The translations under genes were made by a program, and so were the position numbers. Below, piece after piece: positions 1 to 9,159 of a stretch of DNA of 64,000 nucleotides. The stretch is taken from the NCBI RefSeq assembly GCF_000063445.1, contig NC_009464.1:496001-560000 (forward strand). Reading direction: 5' to 3'. The DNA is from Methanocella arvoryzae MRE50 (GTDB taxonomy: Archaea > Halobacteriota > Methanocellia > Methanocellales > Methanocellaceae). The notes beneath the pieces were generated by a model. The model saw nothing but the letters and a program-made list of their open reading frames with translations. It did not search any database and was not told where the DNA came from. Position 1 is the first letter of the stretch, and every line of letters begins with the position of its first letter.

Positions 1-873
1 GCTGTGGTGCATATGAAAGAGGATGACCTGTTCAGGATTACGGAGGAGCAGGCTAAGCTGGGCACGAACTTTATGGCTATCCACACCGGCATCAACCGTA
101 TTACTGTGGAGCGGCTGAAGAAGCAGGGCAGGCATGGCGGCCTCTGCAGCAGAGGCGGAGCCTTCATGACTGCCTGGATGATCCACAACGACAAAGAGAA
201 CCCCCTGTACAGCGAGTTCGACTACCTGCTGGAAATCCTGAAAAAGCACGAGGTCACCCTTTCGATGGGTAATGGCATGCGCGCCGGCGCGGTGCACGAT
301 GCGACCGACCGGGCTCAGATTCAGGAGCTGGTGATGAACTCCGAGCTGTCCGACCAGGCCTACGACTTTGGCGTCCAGGTCATAGTGGAAGGCCCCGGCC
401 ACGTCCCCCTGAACGAGATCGAGGCCAACGTTATCCTGATGAAGCGCATGTCGGGGAACAAGCCATTCTACATGCTGGGACCCCTTGTTACGGACATCGC
501 CCCGGGCATGGACAACATAGTGGCCGCAATCGGGGCGTCGATGTCAGCGGCATACGGCGCTGATTTCATCTGCTATGTCACCCCGGCGGAGCACCTGGCG
601 CTGCCCAACGTGGAAGACGTCAAAACCGGCGTCATGTCAGCGAGACTCGCCGCCCACATAGGAGACATGATCAAGTACGGCAAGCGTGACAGGGACCTAG
701 AAATGGCCCACGCCAGGAAGAACCTCGACTGGAACCGCATGTACGAGCTCTCGCTGAACCCGGAACTGGCGAGAGAAATCAGGTCGAGCCGGATGCCGGA
801 AGACAAGGAAGCATGTACAATGTGCGGAGACTACTGTGCGGTAAAAATCGTCCAGCAGACCTTTAACTTCTGA
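1..873 (+). CDS. thiC: Phosphomethylpyrimidine synthase ThiC, 5'-truncated by window edge
   Basis: Radical-SAM enzyme that converts aminoimidazole ribotide to the hydroxymethylpyrimidine phosphate of thiamine. Only about 290 C-terminal codons are in the window; family members run about 430 residues, so roughly a third lies upstream and the GTG at 4 is probably an internal codon. Supporting sequence: the block VEGPGHVPLNEIEAN, the DIAPGMDNI segment, and the C-terminal cysteine cluster CTMCGDYC (CX2CX4C) that binds the [4Fe-4S] cluster, followed by the short tail. A stem-loop starts 25 bases after the stop. Archaea often carry two ThiC paralogues; the visible part cannot say which this is. Confidence 0.95.
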   Translation, partial: AVVHMKEDDLFRITEEQAKLGTNFMAIHTGINRITVERLKKQGRHGGLCSRGGAFMTAWMIHNDKENPLYSEFDYLLEILKKHEVTLSMGNGMRAGAVHDATDRAQIQELVMNSELSDQAYDFGVQVIVEGPGHVPLNEIEANVILMKRMSGNKPFYMLGPLVTDIAPGMDNIVAAIGASMSAAYGADFICYVTPAEHLALPNVEDVKTGVMSARLAAHIGDMIKYGKRDRDLEMAHARKNLDWNRMYELSLNPELAREIRSSRMPEDKEACTMCGDYCAVKIVQQTFNF

Positions 874-1234
874 CCAGAGATGGTATGATCGTTCGCTGGC
901 AGCCGGGGCAACCAGCTACATCCCCGGCTGCAACCGAGGTTCGCAGGGTGTACAAGTAAACTTGCGTTAAATCAAAGAAAGTTTATATGGGTTGAGAACT
1001 TACTTAGCAATCGGAACGGATCGTTCTCCAGGTGTTATACCCCCTTTAAATCAGAATGTCAGTTTGAAAAACGGGACGGGTGGTCTGCCGGCGAGTGTTG
1101 CCGGCACCATTCTTTGTCTGGTTGTGCGTATGTTTAGTCTGGCACGACGATCTTTTGTTCTGCTGCACCGCCGAAGCCCGAGCCGAAGGCTCCATGGTCA
1201 TTAGTATGCTATATACCAGCCGAAGGCTCCGTCA
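874..1234. other. Intergenic region between thiC and the convergent phosphoesterase gene
   Basis: No credible gene. It holds the thiC stem-loop, a TATA-like GTTTATATGG near 980-989, a short inverted repeat GGAACG/CGTTCT near 1013-1027, a GCCGGC pair near 1085-1105, and two copies of AGCCGAAGGCTCC about 40 bases apart (near 1182 and 1219). Each of these can form a four-base stem and lies just 3' of the minus-strand phosphoesterase gene, so they may act as its 3' end signals. The two short overlapping plus-strand ORFs here lack family resemblance and a Shine-Dalgarno motif. Confidence 0.4.
899..931 (+). terminator. Stem-loop after thiC
   Basis: A perfect 10-bp stem (GCAGCCGGGG / CCCCGGCTGC) around a 13-base loop, 25 bases after the thiC stop. 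No strong T-tract follows, so it may protect the 3' end rather than terminate. Confidence 0.5.
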
Positions 1235-1906
1235 TTATTTACCATATTTCAATCTGTCAGCCATCATCTGGGGAAGGCCTGCCTCTTTGATCTTTTCCTG
1301 CACTTTAGTGTAGTCGTAGCTGACCCTGCGCACGGTGAACTCCTGCTTTTCAGTGTCCCATATGCCGTAGCTTGCCCGGGGATCTCCGTCTCTCGGCTGG
1401 CCTACGCTGCCCGGGTTCAGGATGATCTTGCTGCCGCAGACCTTTTTGAGGGGTACGTGAGTGTGTCCGAAGACCACTACCTGAACGTCGTAGGGGTCGA
1501 AAACCTGGCAAAACCGCTCGTGGTCGTTCTCGAAGATGAACTCCTCGAGCCTGCTCGGGCTTCCGTGGTAGATCGTGATGCCGTTCAGATCGATATGGTC
1601 TGGCAGCGTCTCCAGAAATCTCAGGTTGTCTCTGGTGATGTTCTCGGTAGTCCACCGTACTGTCTGTATGGCCACGGGGTTGAACCACTGCGTGTCTCCC
1701 GTGACGACCGCGTTATCGTAGTTGCCCTTGACACACTTAACCCGGTATTTCTTCAGCAGTTCGACGGTCTCGTTAGGGTAAGGATTATAGCCTACAATGT
1801 CGCCTGCACATAAGATAACATCGACGTCCTTCATATCGTCCAGGACCGCCTGTAATGCGACGACATTGGCATGTATGTCCGAAATGAGGCCGATCTTCAT
1901 TTCCAT
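1235..1906 (-). CDS. YfcE/MJ0936-type metallophosphoesterase
   Basis: Small calcineurin-like phosphodiesterase of 223 aa. The metal-binding motifs appear in the usual order: SDIHAN (DxH) near the N-terminus, GDIVGYNP, GNYDNAV (in place of GNHD), a HGSP histidine, and GHTHVP close to residue 150. Family members hydrolyse phosphodiesters or phosphomonoesters with two bound metals; the physiological substrate is unknown. The start is ATG at 1906 or, two codons in, ATG at 1900, which matches homologues beginning MKIGLISD. It lies downstream of the phosphate-transport genes on the same strand, separated by about 110 bases with its own TATA-like element, so a role in phosphate scavenging is only suggestive. 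Confidence 0.88.
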   Translation of the reverse strand: MEMKIGLISDIHANVVALQAVLDDMKDVDVILCAGDIVGYNPYPNETVELLKKYRVKCVKGNYDNAVVTGDTQWFNPVAIQTVRWTTENITRDNLRFLETLPDHIDLNGITIYHGSPSRLEEFIFENDHERFCQVFDPYDVQVVVFGHTHVPLKKVCGSKIILNPGSVGQPRDGDPRASYGIWDTEKQEFTVRRVSYDYTKVQEKIKEAGLPQMMADRLKYGK

Positions 1907-2019
1907 CTCTCAGCTCCAGCTTTTAATTGGCCGCGGTTGTTTAAATATTTGTCAGGCCGTTTTATTTAAAAAGGGCAGGGAAAAGCCGCTTAAACGATAA
2001 CAGGGCAAGTGATCAGGTA

Positions 2020-2673
2020 TTACCTGATCCTCACCCTTTCCCCGGTGACCATGTAGATCGTCCAGGACGCTATGACGCAAGCGTGATCTGCCGATCTCTC
2101 CAGGTACCGGGCGACAAAAGACAGGTGTGACGCTATGTCAATAGTTGACGGATCATTGATCATGACGTTGATCAGCTCTCTCCTGATCCGATCGTACTGG
2201 GCATCTACCACATCGTCCCTCGCGCTCATGGACTTCGCCAGCTCCACGTTCCGGTCCCTGAAGGCGATAAAGCTGTCACGTACCATGGCGTGTACATTTT
2301 CATACATCTCGCAGACGTCCTTGATCTGGGGCAGCAGCTCTTCCCCATCCACCTTTATCGTGATCAGGCCGATATCCCAGGCCAGCCTTGAAAACCGGCG
2401 GCATTCTGTCAGTATTTTCAGGACGGTGCTGATGAACCGCAAGTCCGAGGCCATGGGCTGCTGAGTTGCAAGAAGCTCGATGCACTTGTTTTCCAGCTCG
2501 ATTTCGCGGTCTGCCATCCTATCGCTCTCTTCCATGACCTGTTTAGCCAGCTCAAGATCCTTGTTGACCAGCGACCGGAGCGATCTGGACATCAAACGGA
2601 GGGAGTCTTCCCCCATCTGGAAAAAGTCGTCCTCGAGCTGTTTGATCTGCTGCAAATAGTATTCTCTAGACAT
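2020..2673 (-). CDS. phoU: Phosphate transport regulator PhoU
   Basis: PhoU is a cytoplasmic helical protein that restrains the Pst phosphate transporter. The 217-residue product has the usual two repeats of a three-helix PhoU domain: the acidic metal-binding pattern is visible around VMEESDRMADREIELE in repeat 1 and around SARDDVVDAQYDRIRREL in repeat 2, and YLERSADHACVIA closes the second repeat. It is the last gene of pstS-pstC-pstA-pstB-phoU, 13 bases after pstB, so it is translated from the same message. A second PhoU-family protein fused to a DNA-binding domain sits at the other end of the locus. Confidence 0.95.
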   Translation of the reverse strand: MSREYYLQQIKQLEDDFFQMGEDSLRLMSRSLRSLVNKDLELAKQVMEESDRMADREIELENKCIELLATQQPMASDLRFISTVLKILTECRRFSRLAWDIGLITIKVDGEELLPQIKDVCEMYENVHAMVRDSFIAFRDRNVELAKSMSARDDVVDAQYDRIRRELINVMINDPSTIDIASHLSFVARYLERSADHACVIASWTIYMVTGERVRIR

Positions 2674-2686
2674 GTACCCCTCTCCC

Positions 2687-3445
2687 TCACCCGAACCTGC
2701 CGGTAATGTAGTCCTCAGTACGCCTGTCCGCCGGGTTCTCGAACAGCTTCTTCGTATAGTCGTACTCGATTAGCTCTCCCATCAGGAAAAATGCCGTCCG
2801 GTCAGAGACACGGGCTGCCTGCTGCATGTTATGGGTGACGATGACGATCGTGTATCGCTCCTTCAGCTCTCTCATCAGGTCCTCTATCTTAGACGTCGCG
2901 ATCGGGTCCAGCGCCGAGGCCGGCTCATCCATGAGGATGACTTCCGGCTCGACCGCTAAACACCGGGCAATGCATAAGCGCTGCTGCTGGCCGCCGGAGA
3001 TACTGAGCGCCGAGTCTCGTAGCCTGTCCTTCAGCTCATCCCACAGGGCTGCCTGCTGTAAGCTTCTCTCGACAATATGGTCGAGGGTTTCCCGTTTTCG
3101 GACACCATGAATTCTCGGGCCATAGGCAACATTATCGTAGATAGACATCGGGAACGGGTTGGGCTTCTGGAAGACCATGCCGATGTCCTTGCGTAGCGCA
3201 ACTACGTCGACGTCCCGATCGTATATGTTTTTGCCCCGGAAGCCGAGGGTTCCGGTGATCTTAACTCCGGGCAGCAGGTCGTTCATGCGGTTCATGCACC
3301 GGAGATATGTAGACTTCCCGCACCCTGACGGTCCGATTATCGCTGTGATGCTTTTTTCAGGTATGTCCATATTGATGTTCTTGAGCGCGTGAGCCTTGCC
3401 ATAGTACAGGTTCAGGTCTCTCGACTCGATGACTGCGCTGCCCAT
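2687..3445 (-). CDS. pstB: Phosphate ABC transporter ATP-binding protein PstB
   Basis: ATPase of the high-affinity phosphate importer. The 252 residues contain Walker [10 protein letters not shown], a Q-loop in [10 protein letters not shown], the ABC signature [14 protein letters not shown], Walker [13 protein letters not shown] and the H-loop VTHNMQQA, all in order and at family-typical length (about 250). It begins on the last base of the pstA stop codon (TAATG arrangement), so translation of the two is coupled. Confidence 0.98.
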   Translation of the reverse strand: MGSAVIESRDLNLYYGKAHALKNINMDIPEKSITAIIGPSGCGKSTYLRCMNRMNDLLPGVKITGTLGFRGKNIYDRDVDVVALRKDIGMVFQKPNPFPMSIYDNVAYGPRIHGVRKRETLDHIVERSLQQAALWDELKDRLRDSALSISGGQQQRLCIARCLAVEPEVILMDEPASALDPIATSKIEDLMRELKERYTIVIVTHNMQQAARVSDRTAFFLMGELIEYDYTKKLFENPADRRTEDYITGRFG

Positions 3446-4293
3446 TATCTTCTACCCCCAAGTTTTGCGATATACCTCTTCGTCAAGTAGTTACTGGCGA
3501 TCGTGATGGCCAGGATCATGATAATCAGCACTGCCGCTGTCCCTAATGCATTCTTCATCGACAGGTTTTCCGTGGCCAGGATAAACATGTGGACTGTCAT
3601 CGGCCGGACCGGATCGAAAAGCGACTCCGGCACTCTCGCTACGCTGCCTGCAGTCAGCAGCACTGCAGCCGTCTCGCTGACAGCCCTCCCCATGCCCAGG
3701 ATGACGCCGGTCATAATACCGGGGATGGCGGTCGGCAGCACGACTTTGCGGATGGTCTGCAACTTGCTGGCTCCCAGCGCCAGACTGCCCGATTTGTAGG
3801 AGTCAGGCACGGTCTTGATAGCCTCTTCTGATACCCGCAGGATGATGGGGAGAGCCATGAGAGCGAGCGTCAGACCGCCGGCCAGCAGGGAGAATCCCAT
3901 CCTCAGGTAGTACACGAAGAACAGGTATCCGAACAGGCCAAACATGATCGACGGGATTCCGGCGAGGCTGTCGGCGCCAAACCGGACGATGGTAGCAATC
4001 CTGCTCCTGCCGGCATATTCTGCCATGTAGACGGCTGCTGCGACCGCCAGCGGAGTCGCTACCAGCACGGCGATCAAAGTGATTTCAATTGTGGCCACGA
4101 TCGTGGGGAAGATGCCTCCCGCCCGCTGCATGCCCCGGGGCGACTGGGTCAGAAACTCCAGGCTGACCACGGGCAGGCCGTTGATCAGCACATAGCCGAT
4201 TATGACGAGCAGGATCAGCACGGTCAGGATGCCGCATAGCCAGAGCAGCCCGATGCCGACGTTGTTAACTACGTACCTGTACTGGGCTGCCAT
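3445..4293 (-). CDS. pstA: Phosphate ABC transporter permease PstA
   Basis: Integral membrane half of the phosphate channel, 282 aa with about six hydrophobic segments. The cytoplasmic EAA-type loop that docks on PstB is visible in [20 protein letters not shown]. The N-terminal helix is followed by the PstA-like periplasmic block [11 protein letters not shown]. The gene lies one base after the pstC stop and overlaps pstB by one base, showing tight operon structure. Confidence 0.97.
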   Translation of the reverse strand: MAAQYRYVVNNVGIGLLWLCGILTVLILLVIIGYVLINGLPVVSLEFLTQSPRGMQRAGGIFPTIVATIEITLIAVLVATPLAVAAAVYMAEYAGRSRIATIVRFGADSLAGIPSIMFGLFGYLFFVYYLRMGFSLLAGGLTLALMALPIILRVSEEAIKTVPDSYKSGSLALGASKLQTIRKVVLPTAIPGIMTGVILGMGRAVSETAAVLLTAGSVARVPESLFDPVRPMTVHMFILATENLSMKNALGTAAVLIIMILAITIASNYLTKRYIAKLGGRR

Positions 4294-4294
4294 A

Positions 4295-5158
4295 CTACAT
4301 CCTCCCGGCGTTGAGCCTCTTTTTCTTCGCGGAATATATGATCAAGTTCAGGATCATGATGACGATCAGGAGCACGATACCTATGGAGAACAGCGCATCC
4401 TGGTGCCTGCCCGACGCGTACGACCACTCCAGCGCGATCGCCGCCGTCATCGGCCGGACCATGTCGAGCACTGAAGTCGGGATAAGCGTCGAATTGCCGC
4501 AGACCATCAGAACCGCCATGGTTTCTCCTATCGATCTGCCCATCGCCAGTACTGCCCCTGTGACGATGCCCGATAGCGCGGCGGGCACCACGATGCCCGT
4601 GATGACCTGCCACTCTGTGGCGCCCATGGCCAGCGAGCCTTCCCTTAGTTCCCGGGGCACAGCCCGCAAGGCATCTTCTGAAACACTGATGATGGTGGGC
4701 AGGATCATGATCGCGAGCACTACGCCGCCTGCCAGAATACTGAACCCGTTGCCGCCGAGGTAGTCCCGGATGAGCGGCACCAGCAGGATCAGGCCGAAAA
4801 GGCCATAAACGACCGACGGGATCGCTGCCAGGGTCTCGATGGCCGGCCGGATCACGTCCCGGACGCCCGCTGGAGCCACTTCCGAGATCAGTATGGCACA
4901 GCCCACCCCCAGCGGCAGCGCGATCAGCAGAGACAGGGTCGTAACTGCAAAAGTCCCTATGATCATGGGCAGTATGCCGTACAGATTGTGCTCCGGGCTC
5001 CATTTCAGGCCGCCGACAAAGTTTGCCGGGCCTTCGCTGAGAATCACCGGAAGCCCCTGCGCCACGATAAAGACGATGATGAGGAAGATGGTGACGATAG
5101 AGGATAGGGCACATACCAGAAGGCCTGCTTCTATGATTTTTTCCGTAGTCCTGCTCAT
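4295..5158 (-). CDS. pstC: Phosphate ABC transporter permease PstC
   Basis: Second permease subunit, 287 aa, six predicted membrane helices. The docking loop reads REGSLAMGATEWQVITGI, close to the loop in PstA as expected for a paralogous pair, and IPSVVYGLFGL is the conserved helix region. It starts 35 bases after the pstS stop. A plus-strand-like 281-codon minus frame overlapping it (4269-5114) is a GC-driven shadow. Confidence 0.97.
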   Translation of the reverse strand: MSRTTEKIIEAGLLVCALSSIVTIFLIIVFIVAQGLPVILSEGPANFVGGLKWSPEHNLYGILPMIIGTFAVTTLSLLIALPLGVGCAILISEVAPAGVRDVIRPAIETLAAIPSVVYGLFGLILLVPLIRDYLGGNGFSILAGGVVLAIMILPTIISVSEDALRAVPRELREGSLAMGATEWQVITGIVVPAALSGIVTGAVLAMGRSIGETMAVLMVCGNSTLIPTSVLDMVRPMTAAIALEWSYASGRHQDALFSIGIVLLIVIMILNLIIYSAKKKRLNAGRM

Positions 5159-5193
5159 GAAGTCACCACTGTGATACTTGTCCTGGCAGCGGC

Positions 5194-6039
5194 CTATACA
5201 GTCACCAGCCTGCCCTCTGCCAGGAGCTTCTGCCCTTCTTCGCTCAACGTGTACTCTATGAAGGCTTTCGTTACCGGGTCCGTCGGCTCGCCTTTCGTCA
5301 CGAACAGGAACGGCCTCCGGATCGGATAAGTACCATCCTTGATGGCATCTGCGGAAGGCGCAACACCGTCTACGGCCAGGACCTTCACAGAATCGTCCAG
5401 CGAGCCGTAAGAGATGTACCCTATGGCATTTCTGTCACCAGATACGGTCTGGGTGATACCGCCGGTGCTGCCAAGTGTCACTGCTCTGTCAGTAAGGTTG
5501 GTTTCGCCCATGACGATCTCCTGGAAAGCGGCCCTGGTGCCCGAGCCCGACTCTCTCGTCACGACGGTAACAGGCGCATCGCTGCCCCCGACATCCTTCC
5601 AGTTCGTAACTCTGCCCGCAAAAATATCCTTAATCTGCTGCCGGGTAAGGCTGGATAATGGGTTAGCAGGATTAACGACGACAATGATGCCGTCATACCC
5701 GATGACGATCGCCCGGAGGCCCGAGGCTTTCTCTTCCTCGGTCAGCTCTCTGGAGGACATGCCGATCTGCGCAGTGCCATCCTGAGCAGCTTTGATGCCC
5801 GCCCCGGAGCCGCCGCCAGATACGAGGGCGTCGGCGCCCGGATACTTGACTGAAAAGCTGTCTGCCAGCTCTGTAGCATAAGGTTGGACAGAGGTTGACC
5901 CGATAATTTTAACCCTGCCGGACAGTTCGTCATCCTGCGTAGTTACACCGGGCGGTGCGCTGGTACAGCCGGGCACCAGCATTCCTGCTCCTACGATTGT
6001 GAGAGTTATCAGCGCGATCAATAACTTTTCGCCCATCAT
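5194..6039 (-). CDS. pstS: Phosphate-binding lipoprotein PstS
   Basis: Extracytoplasmic phosphate receptor that feeds PstCAB. An N-terminal hydrophobic helix ends in the lipobox-like VPGC, followed by a low-complexity linker; the binding fold begins at KIIGSTSVQPYATELADSF, a classic PstS opening, with GGGSGAGIKAA and TRESGSGTRAAF as the phosphate-contacting loops. A frame starting at GTG 6051 would place the start codon inside a GGTGA Shine-Dalgarno motif. The ATG at 6039, eight bases behind that motif, is the better start (281 aa). First gene of the pst operon. Confidence 0.95.
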   Translation of the reverse strand: MMGEKLLIALITLTIVGAGMLVPGCTSAPPGVTTQDDELSGRVKIIGSTSVQPYATELADSFSVKYPGADALVSGGGSGAGIKAAQDGTAQIGMSSRELTEEEKASGLRAIVIGYDGIIVVVNPANPLSSLTRQQIKDIFAGRVTNWKDVGGSDAPVTVVTRESGSGTRAAFQEIVMGETNLTDRAVTLGSTGGITQTVSGDRNAIGYISYGSLDDSVKVLAVDGVAPSADAIKDGTYPIRRPFLFVTKGEPTDPVTKAFIEYTLSEEGQKLLAEGRLVTV

Positions 6040-6362
6040 CTGCTCGTTCACCTTCAGAAGCCAGTGCGTCCGCGGCCTGTTAAATATTATCTATGTAGGC
6101 CCGGTAGTCATATTTAGAATATATAGAAAAACGTGAAAAAGGCGCTTTTGCGCGTGAAAACCCGGAGTGCCGGACAGGCATGGTAGCCATTCAGTATATG
6201 CTGAAGCACTATACCTGGCGTCAAATAGCCTGCAAAAATTCAGGATAAAATTGCCGGGGCTTTAAGCCCTCACAATACTCTCGATAGCATGCAGCGGCCT
6301 CAGGTGACAGACGATCTCGCCCCTGCGGCAGGTCGTCGACCGGCCAGTATCCGGCCGGCAGA
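6040..6362 (-). promoter_or_regulatory. Leader and promoter region of the pst operon
   Basis: Minus-strand TATA-like elements lie at 6109-6129 (TCTATATATTC) and 6082-6091, about 75 and 45 bases before the chosen pstS start, with GGTGA at the ribosome-binding position. The rest of the stretch is the 3' flank of the AbrB-PhoU gene. A 66-codon minus-strand ORF (6221-6421) crosses it, but most of it overlaps the regulator out of frame and it has no start signal, so I do not call it a gene. Confidence 0.5.
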
Positions 6363-7376
6363 CTACTTAGGGGTCGAAGAAACTGCCGAGTTGATGGCGA
6401 TTTCAGCAATATTGCAGCCATAATCGCACACCCTGTCGATGCTGTCGAGGATGATCCCCAGCGGCACAGAGATGTCGGAACTCAGCTTCAGCACTTCCTC
6501 GTCGAGCTTTCGGAGCTTTTGCGTAGCTTCCTGTCTCAGGATAAAGGTGGAGTTAGCCTGGTTAATGTTCCTCTTGAACATGGCGTCAATCGCGTTTTCG
6601 ACGAGCTTCATGGACTGCCTGTTGGCGTCCTCGATGTCGGCGAGGACGTCGTCTGGCACAGTTTTATAGCCGATCTGCTGCACCATGTTACAGATCTTGG
6701 CCGAGTGATCCCCGATCCGTTCCAGCGGGGTTGCACAGAGCCTCATGTCCAGGTGCTCTTCCATAGACATGGCGAACTTATCTGCTATGGAGATATTCCT
6801 CATGACCATGCGGAACTGCTTGGAGACGAGCAGAAAGAGCTTATCGACCTCGATGTCGCGGTCGGACACATCTTTGGCAAGGTCGAAGTCCTTTTCCTTC
6901 AGCGCTGTGATCGCGTTTTCCTGCATGGAGCTGACAATCATAAACATGCGCTTGATGCTCTTCTTAACCGATAGCTCGGCGGGGTTCAGGGTGTCCTGGA
7001 GCACGATCTGATCGGAGGTCTCCTCTATGATCTCCGGGCCGATGAGCATGTTGACAGTCTTCCTTACAGTATCGCGCTGCTTTGACAGGATTTTACTGGA
7101 CCGAAGCTCGATAGAGTTGTAGCCGGCGATATAAGCGCCTATGATCTCCCTTATGAGGTTGTCGCCGTCTTTGCCCTCGATGTAGATCGTCTTAGTATGG
7201 TAGACTTCAGGAGCATTTCGAGTCCTGACCGCAAGCGAGCCGTCGGTCTGCGGGATCAGGCTGACTTCGTCGCCTCCTTTCAGGTTGACTTTAGTGGCCC
7301 ATGATTTCGGAAGCGATACGATCAGGGTCGTGCCTCCTGTAACCTGTACTTTCCGTGTCTCCATATTCTCTCTCAT
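6363..7376 (-). CDS. Phosphate uptake regulator: AbrB DNA-binding domain fused to tandem PhoU domains
   Basis: A 337-residue protein. Residues 5-50 are a SpoVT/AbrB swapped-hairpin domain (KVQVTGGTTLIVSLPKSWA) likely to bind DNA; the remainder contains two PhoU-type helical domains, with ALKEKDFDLAKDVSDRDIEVD and LERIGDHSAKICNMV marking the first. This architecture is known in archaea as a phosphate-responsive regulator. It is transcribed toward the pst operon from its own promoter. The neighbourhood suggests it controls pst expression; that is inference. GGTGA lies only three bases before ATG 7376, so ATG 7364 is also possible. Confidence 0.9.
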   Translation of the reverse strand: MRENMETRKVQVTGGTTLIVSLPKSWATKVNLKGGDEVSLIPQTDGSLAVRTRNAPEVYHTKTIYIEGKDGDNLIREIIGAYIAGYNSIELRSSKILSKQRDTVRKTVNMLIGPEIIEETSDQIVLQDTLNPAELSVKKSIKRMFMIVSSMQENAITALKEKDFDLAKDVSDRDIEVDKLFLLVSKQFRMVMRNISIADKFAMSMEEHLDMRLCATPLERIGDHSAKICNMVQQIGYKTVPDDVLADIEDANRQSMKLVENAIDAMFKRNINQANSTFILRQEATQKLRKLDEEVLKLSSDISVPLGIILDSIDRVCDYGCNIAEIAINSAVSSTPK

Positions 7377-7547
7377 AGTTCACCATTAATCTGCATACAT
7401 CTGCATATACCTATATGCTATCTACATAGTGTATATAGTAGTATATAGTCAATATATAGCTTAAATGTTTTTGCAGAGCAGTAAGCGATCGATCAGGATG
7501 ATGTCTACGAAAGTTAGATAATCATAGTCACCCGATACTGTGTGAAC
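7377..7547. promoter_or_regulatory. Divergent promoter between AbrB-PhoU regulator and rlmE
   Basis: Very AT-rich. It contains ATCTGCATA twice in direct repeat (7389-7408) and several TATATAG-like elements between 7412 and 7460, serving promoters on both strands. Repeats next to an AbrB-family regulator gene could be its operator. Confidence 0.5.
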
Positions 7548-8318
7548 ATGCCAGCGAAAAAGAGAGATCATTATTACAACAAAGCTAAGCAGATGGGCTA
7601 TCGCTCGAGAGCGTCGTTCAAGCTGCAGTTCATCAACAAAAAGCATCACATCATCAAGAAAGGCGATACCGTAGTAGACCTCGGAGCGGCCCCCGGCGGG
7701 TGGCTGCAGGTCGCGAAAGAGCTCAACGGAGGCGGCAAAGTAATCGGCGTCGACCTCCAGCGGATAGAGCCCATAGAAGGTGTCGAGACGATCAAGGGAG
7801 ACATGACTTCTCCCGAGACTCAGGCCAGAATCTTCGAGATCGTGGATGAAGTAGATACGGTCATCTGCGATGCCGCACCCAACCTGTCCGGCAACTGGGC
7901 CCTCGACCACGCCAGGTCCATCGATCTGGCCACGGTAGCGCTCGACGTGGCTACGAAGCTCCTTAAGAAAGGAGGCAATTTCGTGGTAAAAGTATTCCAG
8001 GGCGACCTCTATGAGAACTACGTGAAAGAGGTAGGAAAGCGCTTTTCCTACGCCACGACTTACAAGTCCCAGGCATCCCGCCAGCAGAGCGCAGAGATCT
8101 ACGTGATCGGCAAGGGATTCCTCACCACCAGCCTTCGCAAAGGCGACGTCGTGGACGTGACGATCGATGCGATGGGCAAGACCGGCGATGGCATCGCCCA
8201 CGTCGACGACTTCGTGGTCTTCGTCAAAGGCGGCAGCGTCGGCGATAAGCTAAAAATAAAGATCACGGATGTCAAGCCCTCGTTTGCCTTCGCGGACATT
8301 GTGGAAAAAGAAAAATAA
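7548..8318 (+). CDS. rlmE: 23S rRNA 2'-O-methyltransferase RlmE (FtsJ) with C-terminal TRAM domain
   Basis: SAM-dependent rRNA ribose methylase. Motif I is VVDLGAAPGGWLQ; the K-D-K-E catalytic set is represented by the lysine-rich start, CDAAPNLSGNWALDH and NFVVKVFQGD. Residues about 195-256 form a TRAM RNA-binding domain (RKGDVVDVTIDAMGKTGDGI), the usual archaeal fusion. ATG 7548 gives 256 aa; GTG 7542 is an in-frame alternative two codons earlier. A long antisense ORF over this gene (7461-8201) is a shadow. Confidence 0.93.
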   Translation: MPAKKRDHYYNKAKQMGYRSRASFKLQFINKKHHIIKKGDTVVDLGAAPGGWLQVAKELNGGGKVIGVDLQRIEPIEGVETIKGDMTSPETQARIFEIVDEVDTVICDAAPNLSGNWALDHARSIDLATVALDVATKLLKKGGNFVVKVFQGDLYENYVKEVGKRFSYATTYKSQASRQQSAEIYVIGKGFLTTSLRKGDVVDVTIDAMGKTGDGIAHVDDFVVFVKGGSVGDKLKIKITDVKPSFAFADIVEKEK

Positions 8319-8324
8319 CTTATC

Positions 8325-8975
8325 CTATTTTGATCTGATGCCCCGGGCTTCCTTCTGGGCATCGCTGATCTTTTTGAACTTGAGAGCCTTATAGCCGAGG
8401 TAACCGAGGAACACGAGGACGCACAACACAGTGAGGATGTCGACGTAGATCCAGTACTCCTCAATCAGGCTCCAGTTTTCGCCCAGCAGGACGCCCGAAT
8501 AGGCCAGGGCAAAGCACCATGGGACCGAGCCGACGAACGTGGCGATGGTGAAGTTCTTAAAGTCCATCCTGGCAATGCCCGCGGGCAAAGAGATAAACGT
8601 CTTGAAGATAGGCAGGAGCCGCGATATGAAAATCACCCTCGCACCGTACTTCTTGAACCAGGCGTCGGCCACGTCCATCTCGTGCTTCGTGATAAAGAAG
8701 TACTTGCCGTACTTTTCCAGCAGCGGCCGGCCTCCGTAGTAGCCGATCGCGTAGGAGAGCACTGCTCCGATCAGGCTGCCGATGCTGCCCGCCATGCCTA
8801 CCCAGAAGAAGTCCAGCCTGCCCTGCTGAGCGGCGAACCCTGCGAAAGGCATGACGATTTCGCTTGGGACTGGCATACAGGCACTCTCCAGCGTCATCAG
8901 GAACACAACACCCGGGTAGCCGAAAGCGCAAATCAGATCAACTATATACTTGCTGAGGAATTCAAAGAGTACCAA
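8325..8975 (-). CDS. DedA/SNARE-associated family membrane protein
   Basis: A 216-residue inner-membrane protein of the DedA superfamily, thought to act as lipid scramblases or proton-coupled transporters. The conserved N-terminal block MTLESACMPVPSEIVMPFAG, the GSLIGAVLSYAIGYYGGRPL segment and the re-entrant FISRLLPIFKTFISLPAG (R-x-x-P-x-x-R-like) signature are all present. It is convergent with rlmE, with only seven bases between stops. Length is normal for the family; substrate unknown. Confidence 0.92.
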   Translation of the reverse strand: MVLFEFLSKYIVDLICAFGYPGVVFLMTLESACMPVPSEIVMPFAGFAAQQGRLDFFWVGMAGSIGSLIGAVLSYAIGYYGGRPLLEKYGKYFFITKHEMDVADAWFKKYGARVIFISRLLPIFKTFISLPAGIARMDFKNFTIATFVGSVPWCFALAYSGVLLGENWSLIEEYWIYVDILTVLCVLVFLGYLGYKALKFKKISDAQKEARGIRSK

Positions 8976-9097
8976 GCGAACACCACATCTTTTATTTATC
9001 TCTTAATATTTAAACAATGCTGTAAGGGTTGTGAAGCTACACGGTAATGGGCACGACAGACTTTAATATTTTTCCTGCCCCCGGCCGGCTACCAATA

Positions 9098-9150
9098 CTT
9101 TTATTATATAACGCTTATAGAGTAATGCATCTCTAAACAGGCACAGGTGG
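9098..9150 (+). promoter_or_regulatory. mch promoter and ribosome binding site
   Basis: TATA element CTTTTATTATATA at 9098-9110, then AGGTGG at 9145-9150 placed nine bases before the mch ATG at 9160. This implies a leader of roughly 25 bases. Confidence 0.6.
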
Positions 9151-9159
9151 GTTATACCG

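Noticed and set aside
4269-5114. 281-codon minus-strand ORF overlapping pstC
   Set aside because: Arg/Gly/Pro-rich shadow in a different frame; PstC frame is convincing.
6221-6421. 66-codon ORF at the 3' end of the AbrB-PhoU gene
   Set aside because: Mostly overlaps the regulator out of frame and lacks start or ribosome-binding signals.
7461-8201. 246-codon antisense ORF over rlmE
   Set aside because: High third-position GC leaves antisense frames open; the plus-strand frame has full RlmE motifs.
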